64,000 nucleotides of DNA from Erythrophleum ivorense (GCA_026724425.1 JAIUCV010000117.1:2017501-2081500); one strand, 5' to 3'; shown: positions 33,493 to 44,674, counted from the stretch's first letter. Translations and numbers: made by a program. Notes: a model not told the origin generated them from the letters alone.

Positions 33493-34055
33493 TTAGTCTT
33501 TTGCTTGCCCTCAAGCAAACATAGGTTCTAAGACACAGAGAAGAGGTTTGAAAACGCGAGAACTCATAAATCATCAGCAACCATACCCGGAAGGAAAATC
33601 ATTAGACCTCAATAAACAACGCTTGATCAGCGCATAATCACAGTCGTACCCTCAAGGTCTCGCAATCCTGATCCCTTCGTGAACCTCCATCCTGCAGAAA
33701 CTCTGGCTACACATTGGTTAACTCTCTACATTCATTAAGATCAAACGTGGACCTCTCATCAAGAACATTACACAGGTGAGACGGGTTCGGGCATCAAAAA
33801 GGCTTATTTGTTGGTGAGCTTAAGTGTTTAAGGGTTACCAGATACGCCAGAGGATGCATGATATCGCGCAAAACAGCAAGAGAGAAGGGTTCTGTTGATA
33901 GCCACAGTTCCCAACCACTTCACTCCTCAGCTCCTTGTATGTTGGATTTCACCCGAAACTCTTTCAACTCCCATTTTTGCCTTGATGTACTGTGTTCCTT
34001 GGTGGATTTTTCGCACTATACTCGTATTGATCACTAGTTCCTTTCCTCAAGTGTA

Positions 34056-34101
<46 letters not shown>

Positions 34102-35079
34102 ATGAGGGGAACTAGTGTCAATAGGCACGAAAATGTTACCGTGTACTCGTGCTTTCCCAAGGAGCAACCATCTCTTCGACCCAGATTTCATGTTTCACCT
34201 TCTCGTCCCATTCTCAGTGTTACAGATAAACACTCGTAAAGCTCTGTGGTTGGGAAGTTGTGTCGAACTTTTCTCTCCGACGTTTTTGCACATATCTGCA
34301 CATATGACAAAGAAGAACAAAGTGCATGAGGTTCGAAAGGAGGTAAGGTTCAAGGTGGGTACCAACCAAAAATGGGTCGGCCACTCAGGATCAACAGAGA
34401 GTGATAAAGTGAATAAGAAGTTCTGAGTGTATGATCCGTTTCCCTGATATAACATTCCTAATGAGAAGTAATTATAAATCAGATTCAAGGTCCAATATGG
34501 TTAGAGTCAACCAAATGCTTCACCAAAAATTTCTGCAAAACGAAAATTCCTGGGGGAAGTCTGACCAAAAGGGTATTCCAGCTTTTTGCACCTAACAAAC
34601 CCTGCAAAATTGGTCACTAGATCGAAAGTATTCAAGAGCAAGAGTGGTTGTAAATCTTCAGATAAGTTCATTCCCTACAAATTTTGACTCAATAAAACGT
34701 TGACTCAATGAAAACATCAAAATGACTCAAGATGAAAAGGTAAACAAAAGAAAGAAAATGACATTAGTAAACACAAAGACTCTCCCTCGGACTTACTTCA
34801 CACCGTCTCGGTGTGAAAATAAACCAGAGAGAAAGTTAAACAGACTCAAGAGATATAGTACAATGGGAAAGAGAGGTGTTACAGCGCGTGGTCCACTAAA
34901 GTTGGGGAGGGCATCATCCTCCAGGTGAGGGTGGGAAGTCGTAGATGAACTTCCTCTGTCAGAACGATCGATCCCCGTGGTCGGACTGATTGGTCTGTCA
35001 ACCCTCTGTATCTTTTCTCTCCGCGAGTCCCCTCCGGATTGATCGGTCCAGCAACCGATCGATTGGTCCTTTCTTTCTT

Positions 35080-35123
<44 letters not shown>

Positions 35124-35251
35124 AAACATGAAAAACAAAACAAGAAGTTGGTAACTAAAAACATAAAGACTCAAGTTAGAGACTCTTACCGGTGGGTTGC
35201 CTCCCACCAAGCGCTTGGTTTAAGTCTTAAGCTCGACTTGTATGTCATGCC
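33493..35251 (-). other. Noncoding internal region of the gag-protease element with two long poly(A) tracts
   Basis: This is where pol would be in an autonomous relative, but no RT, RNase H or integrase motif is present. In sense orientation it carries A43 (T-run 34058-34100) and A41 (T-run 35082-35122) about 980 bp apart. Frames running through these tracts (poly-Lys) are artefacts. There is no identifiable captured gene. Confidence 0.7.
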
Positions 35252-37951
35252 TCAGTCAGGATGAGCAGAGGAGCTTGCACCAAAGCAAGTCCCGCAGTCA
35301 GACATTTGCAGCTTGAGTACTCTGTTCAACAGACTCTTCACGGCATCTTGTCCTTTCTCTTTCAGCTCTGATGTGAGGATAGCTCTAACTTTAGAGAAAG
35401 GCTTAGAGGTACCTCTGCACTTCACGTCGTACTCAATGGTATCTCCGACACGTCTCTGAGGCAGCAAGGTTATGTGAGGATCTCCCTTGACTCTCTTGCT
35501 CTTTATATTTCTCTCCACCTTTTCCTTCTCGCTGACTTCCTTGATACTGACGCGAGAGTCTCCATCCAGGACTTCTTTAACTCTCATGTTGCAAGGTTCT
35601 TTCTGAGGACAGACCCCAAGCCTCTCTCTTTTGACAATGCTGACACAGGAGGCGAGTTTGGTAGTTCCAGTAGTGGGGATGGCCTGATAGAAGACCTTCT
35701 CGTCGATGAAAGAGAAAGAGACTCTCTTATTAGGCAGATCAACAAATGCACCCACTGTAGCCAGAAATGGTCTTCCGAGAATCAAAGGCACGTCAGAATC
35801 CTTGCTCATTTCCACGACTTGGAAATCAGTTGGAACAAGACAATTTCCAACTTGAACGAATAAATTCGGAATGGTCCCGTATGGAGTCGTGGTTGAAGAG
35901 TTTGCGAATGTGAGAGTGAAACCAGGAGGGTTTATGTCAGCGACTCTCAACCTCTCTGCAATAGCTCTTGACATCAGATTCACGCTAGATCCAGAGTCAC
36001 AGAGAGACTCGTCAAATCGAACTCCAGCAATAGAGCAAGGAACAACAAACTTCCCTGGGTCTTCAACCTTCGGCAATTGCTTCAATGTTGACGGTGAACT
36101 CTTTGCCTTGATGAAGAGAGCCTTGATATCTTCCAGACTTTCTCTGCAATTCACAAAGAAATGACACAAGGGACGAATCTCTGAGGCTTCTTCGAATGAG
36201 ATCGTAGAATGAAGCCTTCTCACCATCTTATTGAATCCAGCCAGCTTCTCTGCACTGATAGGCTCCATCAGGTGTCTGGGAGGAACAGGATATGGGACCT
36301 TAGGGACATAGGTTCGTGCTGTAGGAGTCTCTGCAAGTTGAGGAATAGGTCGGTCAGAGTCAGGAATGGGTTCCTGAGATGATGAAACGCCTTCTAGAAC
36401 TCTGTTTACGCTTGGAGCAGGTGCTCTGTCTTCTGCGGGCAGGTGCTCGGTGACCCTCTCCACCTCACCGTAAACGGTAACTGCATGACAGTGCTCTCTG
36501 GGGTTCGTCTCCCCCTTCCCAGGAAGAGTTCCATGGGGTCTCTTGACAGCCTCAGCCGTCTGAGCAACCTGAACATCCAGCTTCTTCACGTGAGCCCACA
36601 CAGTCTCAATCTTCCCATTCAGATCGTTATACATGGCGTCTATCTTTGAATTGGTCTCTACAGACGACTTCTGCTGGTTCATCAACATCTGTTGCATCAT
36701 ACCCTTCAGCTCATCTTGTGAACTGTTCGATGAACTCGAAGGTTGCTGCTGATTTCCTGCTTGAAAACGATTCTGGTTGGGAACAAAGGACTTATCCTGG
36801 AAGTTGTTAGAGTAGTTCTTCTGATAACCTTGCTGGTTCTGGTTGAAGCCACGGTTTTGCACAAAGGCTTGCCCGTTCACGTAGTTAACCTCCATCTGAT
36901 CAGCTTCGTCCTCTCCAGCTACTCCGAACGCCTGACAGAGAGGCGCGTCATCAGTTTCGTCTACAAAGTGAACAGACTTATGCGAGGCCTTCAGTAGCAG
37001 ATTCACCTTCGCCGTGAGCTCTTCAATTTTATCAGCTTCAACGCTGATCCCCTTGACAGACACATTACTCATTGTTCTGTCATACTCCGGATTCTTGTTG
37101 CTAGAGCTTGCAGCAAGATTTTCGATCAGCTCGAATGCACCCTCTTTGGACTTAGTCATGAAATCTCCATTACTGGCTGAGTTCAGAGCATTACGGTAGT
37201 CCCAGTTGACCCCGTCGTAGAAGATGCCCAAGACCTGCTCATCAGAGAAACCGTGATGAGGACAATCTCTCCGGTACTCCTTGTACCTCTCCCAAGCTTC
37301 ACAAAAAGCTTCTCCATCATACTGGTGGAATGATGCAATCTTAGTGCGCAGAGCAGCCGTTTTAGACTTGGTAAAGAAGTGGTCTACGAATGCAGACCTA
37401 CATTGGGCCCATGAAGTCAGCGACCCAGCTGGTAGCGACTTCAGCCAGCGAGAGGCTTTGTTGGCCAGTGAGAACGGGAACAATTTGCACTTCAGGAAGT
37501 CAGGTGGTACACCGTTCGAGCTGGTAGTACTGCATATCTCTTCAAAGCTTTCGATGTGGTCCATCGGATTCTCAGCGGGCAGTCCATTGAAGAGGCTCAA
37601 CTTGACTAGTGAGATCAAGTATGGGTCGATCTTAAAATCCTGCCTCTGGATTGGTGGAGGAACAATTGCAGACCTGTTTTGGTAAAAGGTGTGCGGATTG
37701 TCCCTCTCACCTATAGCAGCTTGAGGTCGCGGCTCTCTATCCTGTTGAGCCTTCTGCATCAACTCGATCTGTTGCTGGAGCTGCTGCATCTGAGCAGCCA
37801 TCTGAGCGTTAGCGTTCTGATTGCCTTCATCGCCCATATTGGCGGGATTAGGCCGGTTCTGTCTGTTTTCTCGTTCTACTCTCGCGAGTTCTGCGTTGGA
37901 CAAGACAAGTAGATCTTCTGTGCGGTTTCTTCTTGTAGACCTATGAGTCAT
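35252..37951 (-). CDS. gag-protease polyprotein of the non-autonomous Athila-related element
   Basis: An uninterrupted frame of ~899 codons from ATG at 37951 (MTHRSTRRNRTEDLLVLS); upstream in-frame codons lack an ATG, and an acceptor-like TTTCAGGTGC precedes the start. Residues ~100-300 are the gag domain (MDHIESFEEICSTTSSNGVP, FCEAWERYKEYRRDCPHH). Then comes an Asn/Gln-rich and Ser-rich stretch (~370-470), and a retropepsin-like protease with the active site DSG in FDESLCDSGSSVNLMS and the later hydrophobic ILGRPFLATVGAF. It ends at DCGTCFGASSSAHPD. It supplies capsid and processing but no polymerase, so it needs a helper element. The Athila gag at 1-1504 is a close relative and a candidate helper family. 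Confidence 0.9.
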   Translation of the reverse strand: MTHRSTRRNRTEDLLVLSNAELARVERENRQNRPNPANMGDEGNQNANAQMAAQMQQLQQQIELMQKAQQDREPRPQAAIGERDNPHTFYQNRSAIVPPPIQRQDFKIDPYLISLVKLSLFNGLPAENPMDHIESFEEICSTTSSNGVPPDFLKCKLFPFSLANKASRWLKSLPAGSLTSWAQCRSAFVDHFFTKSKTAALRTKIASFHQYDGEAFCEAWERYKEYRRDCPHHGFSDEQVLGIFYDGVNWDYRNALNSASNGDFMTKSKEGAFELIENLAASSSNKNPEYDRTMSNVSVKGISVEADKIEELTAKVNLLLKASHKSVHFVDETDDAPLCQAFGVAGEDEADQMEVNYVNGQAFVQNRGFNQNQQGYQKNYSNNFQDKSFVPNQNRFQAGNQQQPSSSSNSSQDELKGMMQQMLMNQQKSSVETNSKIDAMYNDLNGKIETVWAHVKKLDVQVAQTAEAVKRPHGTLPGKGETNPREHCHAVTVYGEVERVTEHLPAEDRAPAPSVNRVLEGVSSSQEPIPDSDRPIPQLAETPTARTYVPKVPYPVPPRHLMEPISAEKLAGFNKMVRRLHSTISFEEASEIRPLCHFFVNCRESLEDIKALFIKAKSSPSTLKQLPKVEDPGKFVVPCSIAGVRFDESLCDSGSSVNLMSRAIAERLRVADINPPGFTLTFANSSTTTPYGTIPNLFVQVGNCLVPTDFQVVEMSKDSDVPLILGRPFLATVGAFVDLPNKRVSFSFIDEKVFYQAIPTTGTTKLASCVSIVKRERLGVCPQKEPCNMRVKEVLDGDSRVSIKEVSEKEKVERNIKSKRVKGDPHITLLPQRRVGDTIEYDVKCRGTSKPFSKVRAILTSELKEKGQDAVKSLLNRVLKLQMSDCGTCFGASSSAHPD

Positions 37952-38043
37952 GCACCTGAAACACACAGAGGCAAGCAGAGAAAGAACAAGTTAGAAAAAT
38001 CTTAGACTAAATTTCAAATCAAAATTCAAAGGCAACGAGTTGG

Positions 38044-38061
38044 TCCCCGGCAACGGCGCCA
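38044..38061 (-). other. Primer binding site, tRNA-Asp type
   Basis: The plus strand reads TCCCCGGCAACGGCGCCA, the terminal 18 nt of tRNA-Asp, three bases from the 5' LTR edge. Same as at 1646-1663. Confidence 0.92.
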
Positions 38062-38064
38062 GTT

Positions 38065-39903
38065 TGGTAAAAAGATCTTTGCAGTGTAGTAAACAATTCG
38101 ATCCAGAGGACCAGCGTTGCACTATGAACTTATGAGACAAGAAACAGAGCTAAGACAAGATATTGGTTTGGTCGTGATTGAGTAACAAATAGCAAAAGCA
38201 AATAAAGATATAACTTCAATGGGAACAAGCACTAGACCAAGGCAATTCGCAGGAGCTCAAGGAAAGTAACCGAATGACTATTCAGGGCAATGATTAAGTA
38301 CAGGTCTTGAACTCAAACATAAAAGTATGTCAATCCACTCTCGTGATCTTGACAACTTTGCTAATCAACCTAGATGTCTAAACTCTCGTTTGAATCTAGC
38401 AATTGAAGACAAGCAATATGAACGGGTTCGATATGTTCACGATCCGCCTTAGCATCAACTCTCGCAGGCTAAGGACAGATCGCTCACCAATGTTCGTTCT
38501 AGTAACCTATTACACTTTTGATGAATAGATTAACCTAAGATCAGAGATCGAGTGATCAAAACAATCAAAGCATTAAACTCAACAATGGCGAAGACGATAT
38601 ATTCTTTTTATCTAAGATCCCAAGATACGACAACCTTAGTTGAGGGTCGAAGGTGCCTGAATCCGAAGATTAGGGTTCTTGTTGAGGTATGTATCCAACT
38701 TAATGGACGCACTCTAATTGATCTTAGACTCAAAGATTAAACGCCTTATCTGCATTCAGTTATCTAACTCATGAAACTCCTTTGAAAAACCTAGATCTAG
38801 CTAGGCGACTACTCAGACATGATCAAGCAAACAACAGCAAAAGATGAAACAGTTTTCATTGAAATAACGAATAGTAAAACAAGAGGGTTCAGAAATCTTC
38901 TCCCTCAGATCAACAATGAAAAACTCTCCAAAAAGCGTCAAAAAAAAGAACGTGTCAAAACAAAACGAAAAATAGGTCTAAGTAGTGAAAGTCGAAGCGA
39001 TCGACTGGGCCATCAGGCGAAGTACTCGAGTGGGCCTTCGGGTGATCAGGCCCATCGAGTGGTGTGAGATGGCGGACCGTCGGGTGAGGCCGGCGAGTGG
39101 CCCATCGAGTCAACCCGTCGGATGAAGCCGTCGGGTGAGGGGTTCGGGTCGGCCCGTCGGGCGGAGGCGTCGGGCGGAGACGTCGGGTGGCGACGTCGAG
39201 TGAGGACGGCGGGCGGAGGCGTCGGGCGGAGACGTCGGGTGGCGACCGGCGGGTGGAGGCGTCGGGCGGAGGCCGGTTCGAGCCGTCGGGTGAGGGGGTC
39301 GGGTCGGCCCGTCGGGCGGAGGCGTCGGGCGGAGACGTCGGGTGGCGACGTCGAGTGAGGACGGCGGGCGGAGGCGTCGGGTGGAGGCGTCGGGTGACGG
39401 CGTCGGGTCAAGCCGTCGGGTCAAGCCGTCGGGTGACGGCGTCGGGTCAAGCCGTCGGGTCAAGCCGTCGGGTCAGGCCGTCGGGTCAGGCCGTCGGGTG
39501 ACTGCCCATTAGATAGGAAATTGAGTTAGCTTTCATTTGGCGCCGGTTTGAGGTCATTCCGATAAACGGTTGAAGAGTTATGACGGTTTTAGCGAAGACA
39601 TGTCAATCAGCTCGACTGCTCAGCTCTAACCACCATTGGGTCGGCCCCGGCGAGTGGTCAGTCGTCCGTCGAGTGCTCTCCTCCCGTTGATTGATGTCAT
39701 GCCGTCGAGTACACTTCTCCGTCGATTGGGCTTTGTAAATCGGCATTTTCCTTCCTTTTTGCATGGTTTCACCTCTTGCTGCTCCGTATCACCGAAACTC
39801 TCCTTCGAATGATTCTAGACCTGCAAAGACTCGATAAAAGCTAAAAAGACTCGATAAAACACGTGAAAGCAAAGGTTAGATTGCGCCAAAACGCAAGACA
39901 TCA
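38065..39903 (-). repeat. 5' LTR of the gag-protease element
   Basis: 1839 bp, nearly identical to 31643-33480 from about 38109 onward. The first ~40 bp on the plus strand (the U5 end in element sense: TGGTAAAAAGATCTTTGCAG) differ markedly from the partner LTR (TGATAGAATGATGGAAGTGT). Confidence 0.93.
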
Positions 39904-42724
39904 AATCCATGGATCATCCCAAACTGAAATAGATGTTCCTGAACCAACTCTTTTAATAAGCCCTTTGTTAACCAGAGGTCGAGCCGACACTATACTCTGC
40001 CATCCGTAGGAAGGAGAGTAAGATTTAATGGGGTCCAAAGGAGTAGCATTGCGATAATAGCGTCCTTTAAAAACCCGTGAAAATAAAGAATCTGGGTTAT
40101 CCATTAAACGCCAGAGTTGTTTTGCCAATAACGATGTATTAAAATCCTCAAGCACCCGGAATCCCAAACCTCCATCACATTTGTGACGGCAGAGTTTTTT
40201 CCAAGCTAGCCAATGCATCCCGCGTGTTTGCCCATTATTACTCCACCAGAAGTTTGAGACCGCAGAAGAGAGTGTGTTAGTAACACCCTTAGGCAGACGA
40301 AAACACGACATAACATACATCGGCATTGCCGAGACGACAGATTTAATAAGGACCTCCTTACCCCCTTTGGACAACCATTTTGAAGTCCACCCATTAATTC
40401 GTCTCTGCTGTCTATCTATCAGAAAACTAAATATTTTAGTCTTTGCTCCCCCCTAGACTTTCCGGTATCCCAAGATACGTTCCCATACCTCCTACATTAC
40501 TGATTCCCAAAATTTGATGAATCTCGGCACGCACTCCCAGATCCACAGTGTGTCCAAATTGTACCGATGATTTTGTGAAATTAATTTGTTGTCCAGATGT
40601 GGCTTCATATTCCTTGAGAATTTGTAGTAAAACTCGAGTCTCTGCACTATTTGCTTTACAGAAAAACAAACTATCATCCGCAAATAGCAGATGAGAGACC
40701 GCTGGACATGCCCGAGCAACCTTGAGACCTGTAATCAGCTTCATTTCTTCCGCCTTCTTCAGGTTTGTTATTAAAACTTCTGTGCATAAAATGAACAGAT
40801 ATGGAGATAACGGGTCTCCTTGTCGGAGATCTCGCTGGGGTATAATTTGACCCCTTGGCTGCCCGTTTACTAACACCTTGTACCTAACTGAGGTTATACA
40901 CCACATCATCCATGAAATCCATTGCTCTGCAAACCCCATTTTCCGCATTAACGCTTCTATAAAGGGCCATTCAACCCTATCATAAGCCTTACTCATATCT
41001 GTTTTAACTGCCATAAATTTTCCTTTACAAGACTTGTTTGTCCTCAAACCATGAAACAACTCCTGAGCTATCAGAATATTATCAGAAATTAGTCTCCCCG
41101 GTACAAAAGCAGACTGAGTTTCTGAGATTAATCTTGGTAGCAGTACTTTAAGCCGTTGACAAAGAACTTTGGAAATGATTTTATAACCGACATTACAAAG
41201 ACTTATGGGCCTTAACTCCGTCATCCTATTAGGCCTTTCTGTCTTGGGAATTAGACAAATATTAGTCATATTTAATCTTTCATCAAAAGTGCCTGAGGAC
41301 AGAAAATTATTAACCATGCTTAGGACATCTTCCTTAACTATATGCCATGAACGTTGAAAGAATAACGCCGTCATTCCATCTGGCCCGGGTGCCTTCTCTG
41401 GGTGCATCATAAATAGTGCTTCACGCACCTCTACTTCCGTCGCATGTCTTGTCAAAATCTCATTTTCCCTTGTTGTAATCCGGTGTGTCACATGTTGGAG
41501 GATCCCCGTGAAATCCACCGGTGATGTGGATGTAAATAGATTGTCGAAGTAATTAACTGCTACCCTTTCAACCTCCTTCTCTCCAGCCACCCATACATTT
41601 GCCTCGGTATGAAGGCCCACAATCCGATTGGTTGCTCTCCGTTGTTTAGTTGAGGCATGAAAAAACTTTGTATTTAAATCCCCACCCTTTAACCACATAT
41701 TTCGGCTTTTCTGTTTCCAAAACTCTTCCTCATCCCGGTATGCTTCTTTGAGCTTGTTAGTAATGGCGATGAGTTCATCTTGGGTACGGGCATCGTCATC
41801 CTGTACTTCCTCTAGTGCTCGTTGTAATTCTGCTATTCTTTGTTTTCCAAACGGTTGATTTTCCTTCCTCCAAACAGAAATTTCATGACGGCAATTTGAG
41901 ATCCTATCGACTAAACTCGGTGCTCCTTCTTGTCTTGTATGAGTCCACCCCCTCTGGATAGAATCTAGTAGCCCATCCACCCCTATCCACCTTTTATCAA
42001 ACCGAAATTGTTTTCGCCTCTTTGTTACTTTCGAATCCAAAGTGGCTAGGATTGGACGATGATCAGAACCAATCATAGGTAAATATTCCACGTGAGAGCA
42101 GGGAAACAAATCATGCCACTCCTCTTTAGCTAGGGCTCTGTCTAACCGACATCTCACTATTTTACCCCGCCTTCTCCCTCTCCATGATAAAGGATTACCG
42201 CGACTTGGAAAGTCGACAAGACCACAGTCTCTAATCATCATATTGAAAGAAATAAAAGTTGATGCCTGTCGTAACGTCCCACCTTGCTTCTCGTGATTTC
42301 CAGTAATTTCGTTAAAATCACCGATGAGGAACCACGGCTCCGTCCTTGTTGTACCAATCCTTGTTATTTGTTCCCAAACATAGTCCCGCAATTTGACTAC
42401 TGGATCGCCATAAACAAAAGACATAAATATCTTTTTTCGTTCATGGCGAGCTTCAATATCAATGATTCTTTTATTGTAGGTAATAATGTCCACATCGTAG
42501 TTATTATTAAAGAATAAAGCCAGTCCACCACTCGCACCAGTTGGATCTACGGTAAAAACCCTGTCATAGCCAAAATGAAACTGAAAGTTTTGGACTATGT
42601 TAAAGACTTGTTTTGTTTCAGAAAGAAATAGAAAGTCAGGTTTGAACTTCCCCCAAATTTCTCTCAGATGACTGATTGTGAAATGATTCCCTAATCCTTG
42701 GCAATTCCAACTCAGAACTCTCAT
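39904..42724 (-). pseudogene. LINE ORF2: AP endonuclease and reverse transcriptase, frameshifted
   Basis: Starts MRVLSWNCQGLGNHFTISHL at 42724. The endonuclease has SETKQ, GDFNEITG, the catalytic DRAL and SDHRPI. The RT has PGPDGMTALFFQ, PISLCNVGYKIISK, MSKAYDRVEW, GDPLSPYLF and the catalytic LLFADDSLFF. At about 40440, in a G-rich/A-rich stretch after GGSKD, the frame breaks: the downstream sequence continues the RT connection domain in a different frame (from ~40430, through GGKEVLIKSVVSAMPMYVMS, to 39904), consistent with a one-base insertion. The gag-protease element then interrupts the gene after VWDDPWI. Not functional. Confidence 0.9.
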
Positions 42725-42974
42725 AATTTTAAAGAAAATTTATGTTTATCTCCATTCAGAGATTTCCCTTCCATCGACATACCCCCCACTTTCCTAACAA
42801 TACTCCCCATATCGGTTAAAATGTGCCAGTATGCCTCCCCTGAGCACGAAACACCGATTCTCCTCCTAAACATTAGATGCAAAATATAAGTCAAATCTCC
42901 CTTCTCCAAAATTCTCTGATCAAAAACGCCAGGCCATGTATCTTTGTCCCCGAAACCTTGAGAGGGAACTATTA

Positions 42975-43883
42975 TTACTTGTTGAAGAGAGTATATTCAC
43001 CAAGATATCCTCGTGAAACATAAAACCACCCCTGCAGATTTCCACCAATAGTATAAGGCCATGATATATGGATATTATTAAGAATTCTTTTTAAAGACCC
43101 CAAACACGGCTCCCCCATGGTCCCGTAAATCCCTTGGTGTTGGTAGACCAACGAAAAACCCCTATTTATCACCTGCGTAAACTCATGTCCCGATGAAAAC
43201 AACAAGAGCCATATTGATACTCGTAATATCGGCATAAGATGAGCAGGCGAAGCCAATGATTCTAGTAACAAAAGTGGACTCTTCTTATCAAAACCAAGAC
43301 TATCTGCAGTCCATAAACGTCCAAAAACCTGCATATAACATTGTTGGAGAACCTCAATCTTAGAAACCTCATGTGTGCCTAGTCCTTGAGTAGATAATAT
43401 AACATCAGTTTTATTATAACGAACCAAGGGATTACTACATTTGCCACAAATATCTTCTAGAGAAAAAGTAACGTAACCAATATTCGGAATGTTCTCGGTA
43501 TTTCTGAAACCCTCCATCACATAAATAATCATCCGATCCATTCTAATGACCTCATTGACGAACACAGTTTTCGAACTATAGGCAGGTACTAACACACAGA
43601 CAGCTACCTTGAGACGGAAAAACCAAAACACGACTTTCACATACAAACCTTGTAAAAACTGACCCAAGACACCTGATAAACCTGATAAACCGACCATAAG
43701 TATTTTATTGATAACACAAAGATCACCACATGTGCCACAAGGATCTTCGCACGAAGAGAAATTTAACCAACAGATAACAAATTCAGCCAGACACGATATT
43801 GCTTTGTTCTCGCCATTACCGGCTTGGAACGTATTGAAAACCTTAATGAAAAGGCAGTGAGATATCCCTTTCGATAACTTCAT
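42975..43883 (-). CDS. Unidentified 302-codon frame inside the LINE
   Basis: Begins MKLSKGISHCLFIKVFNTF; its ATG overlaps the ORF1 stop (TAATG), an arrangement compatible with reinitiation. It contains two Cys pairs (CEDPCGTCGDLC and LEDICGKCSNP), a hydrophobic stretch (ILMVGLSGLSGVLGQFL ... VVFWFF) and ends GEYTLFNK, about 250 bp before ORF2. I recognise no family. A 909-nt open frame in this composition is unlikely by chance but could be a decayed or alternative-frame part of ORF1. Usual plant L1 LINEs have only ORF1 and ORF2. Confidence 0.4.
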   Translation of the reverse strand: MKLSKGISHCLFIKVFNTFQAGNGENKAISCLAEFVICWLNFSSCEDPCGTCGDLCVINKILMVGLSGLSGVLGQFLQGLYVKVVFWFFRLKVAVCVLVPAYSSKTVFVNEVIRMDRMIIYVMEGFRNTENIPNIGYVTFSLEDICGKCSNPLVRYNKTDVILSTQGLGTHEVSKIEVLQQCYMQVFGRLWTADSLGFDKKSPLLLLESLASPAHLMPILRVSIWLLLFSSGHEFTQVINRGFSLVYQHQGIYGTMGEPCLGSLKRILNNIHISWPYTIGGNLQGWFYVSRGYLGEYTLFNK

Positions 43884-44674
43884 TATGCCGCAACATTCCC
43901 TGCTCCCGATCCTTCTGGCGGATCCTGATCCTCCTTTTTGTCCTCCGTCTTCTTACCACAACGAGGGACTACCCTTGCAGTGCCCTTCTTGCGCGGTGTT
44001 TTAGCTGCATGCATCATACGTCTCGCAGGACCAACTCCAGCCCCACCAGTTGATCTAACCAATTTCTTCTTTACTCCTTGTTTCTTTCCCGGTGGGCCCT
44101 TTCTATCTGCCTCAAGAGACTGCACAGAGAGGTCCACTTGTGTCTCTGTGCCATCAATCTTATCAACCTGCATATCTTCGTGCTCAGTGCCTGTGGCTAA
44201 GTCTGGTTCCTCAATTTCTTGAGAGGCCTCCAGCTCCTCCTCCGATTCTAACTCCTCGCGAAGAAAAGCCTCGTCCATGTTCGTACCACCTTCGGTGATA
44301 TCACCATAAGCCTCGCATGATGACGTACGGCTCCCCGCTTGCTCCCCCATCCCTCCTCGTGACCCATCCTCGGTTACAGCGGCCTCCTGCACTTCTGTTT
44401 TCTTACCCTCTGTTATCCCTGCAACTGTATTCATCTCGAATTCAGCCTCCAGAATATCAGATTCCGCCATTGTTTCCTTTAATTCCGTGTCTTCCTCATC
44501 AAATTTCAGCTCCTTCCTCACTTTCTTCCCAGACTGCTGATTTGAGATCATAGTCCTCCCTGCCGAAAGGACTTGTGCCTGAGGACCTTCACATATCCTT
44601 GCCTTCTTGGCTGAGACATAACTAGGACTCCGAGCTTCAGCACCCGCATCCTCTTGCCGTCCCTCTCGCCTCAT
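43883..44674 (-). pseudogene. LINE ORF1, C-terminal part
   Basis: From the LINE 5' edge the frame reads MRREGRQEDAGAEARSPSYV. An ATG at 44686 also exists but lies in the target-site sequence, not the element. The protein is low-complexity, first acidic (LREELESEEELEASQEIEEP) then basic (GPPGKKQGVKKKLVRSTG, KTPRKKGTARVVPRCGKKTE), resembling the charged C-terminal tail of plant LINE ORF1. The expected N-terminal DUF4283 and CCHC parts are absent, so this is a 5'-truncated copy. Confidence 0.65.

Larger units (their letters stand above)
31638..39908 (-). mobile_element. Non-autonomous Athila-related LTR element with gag-protease only
   Basis: Flanked by AATCC (31638-31642 and 39904-39908). LTRs occupy 31643-33480 and 38065-39903. 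In sense (minus) order: 5' LTR, tRNA-Asp primer site (38061-38044), gag-protease (37951-35252), ~1.75 kb noncoding, polypurine tract (33492-33481), 3' LTR. No reverse transcriptase, RNase H or integrase is present. This is the layout of TR-GAG-type non-autonomous retrotransposons. Apart from the last ~40 bp of U5, only one difference was noticed between the LTRs (33311 C, 39734 T), so insertion was recent. The target site is in LINE ORF2. Confidence 0.93.

Noticed and set aside
33964..35210. Frames with poly-Lys segments
   Set aside because: They are translations of long A/T tracts.
35474..37912. Plus-strand frames opposite the gag-protease gene
   Set aside because: Shadows of a ~899-codon reverse-strand frame with recognised gag and protease motifs.
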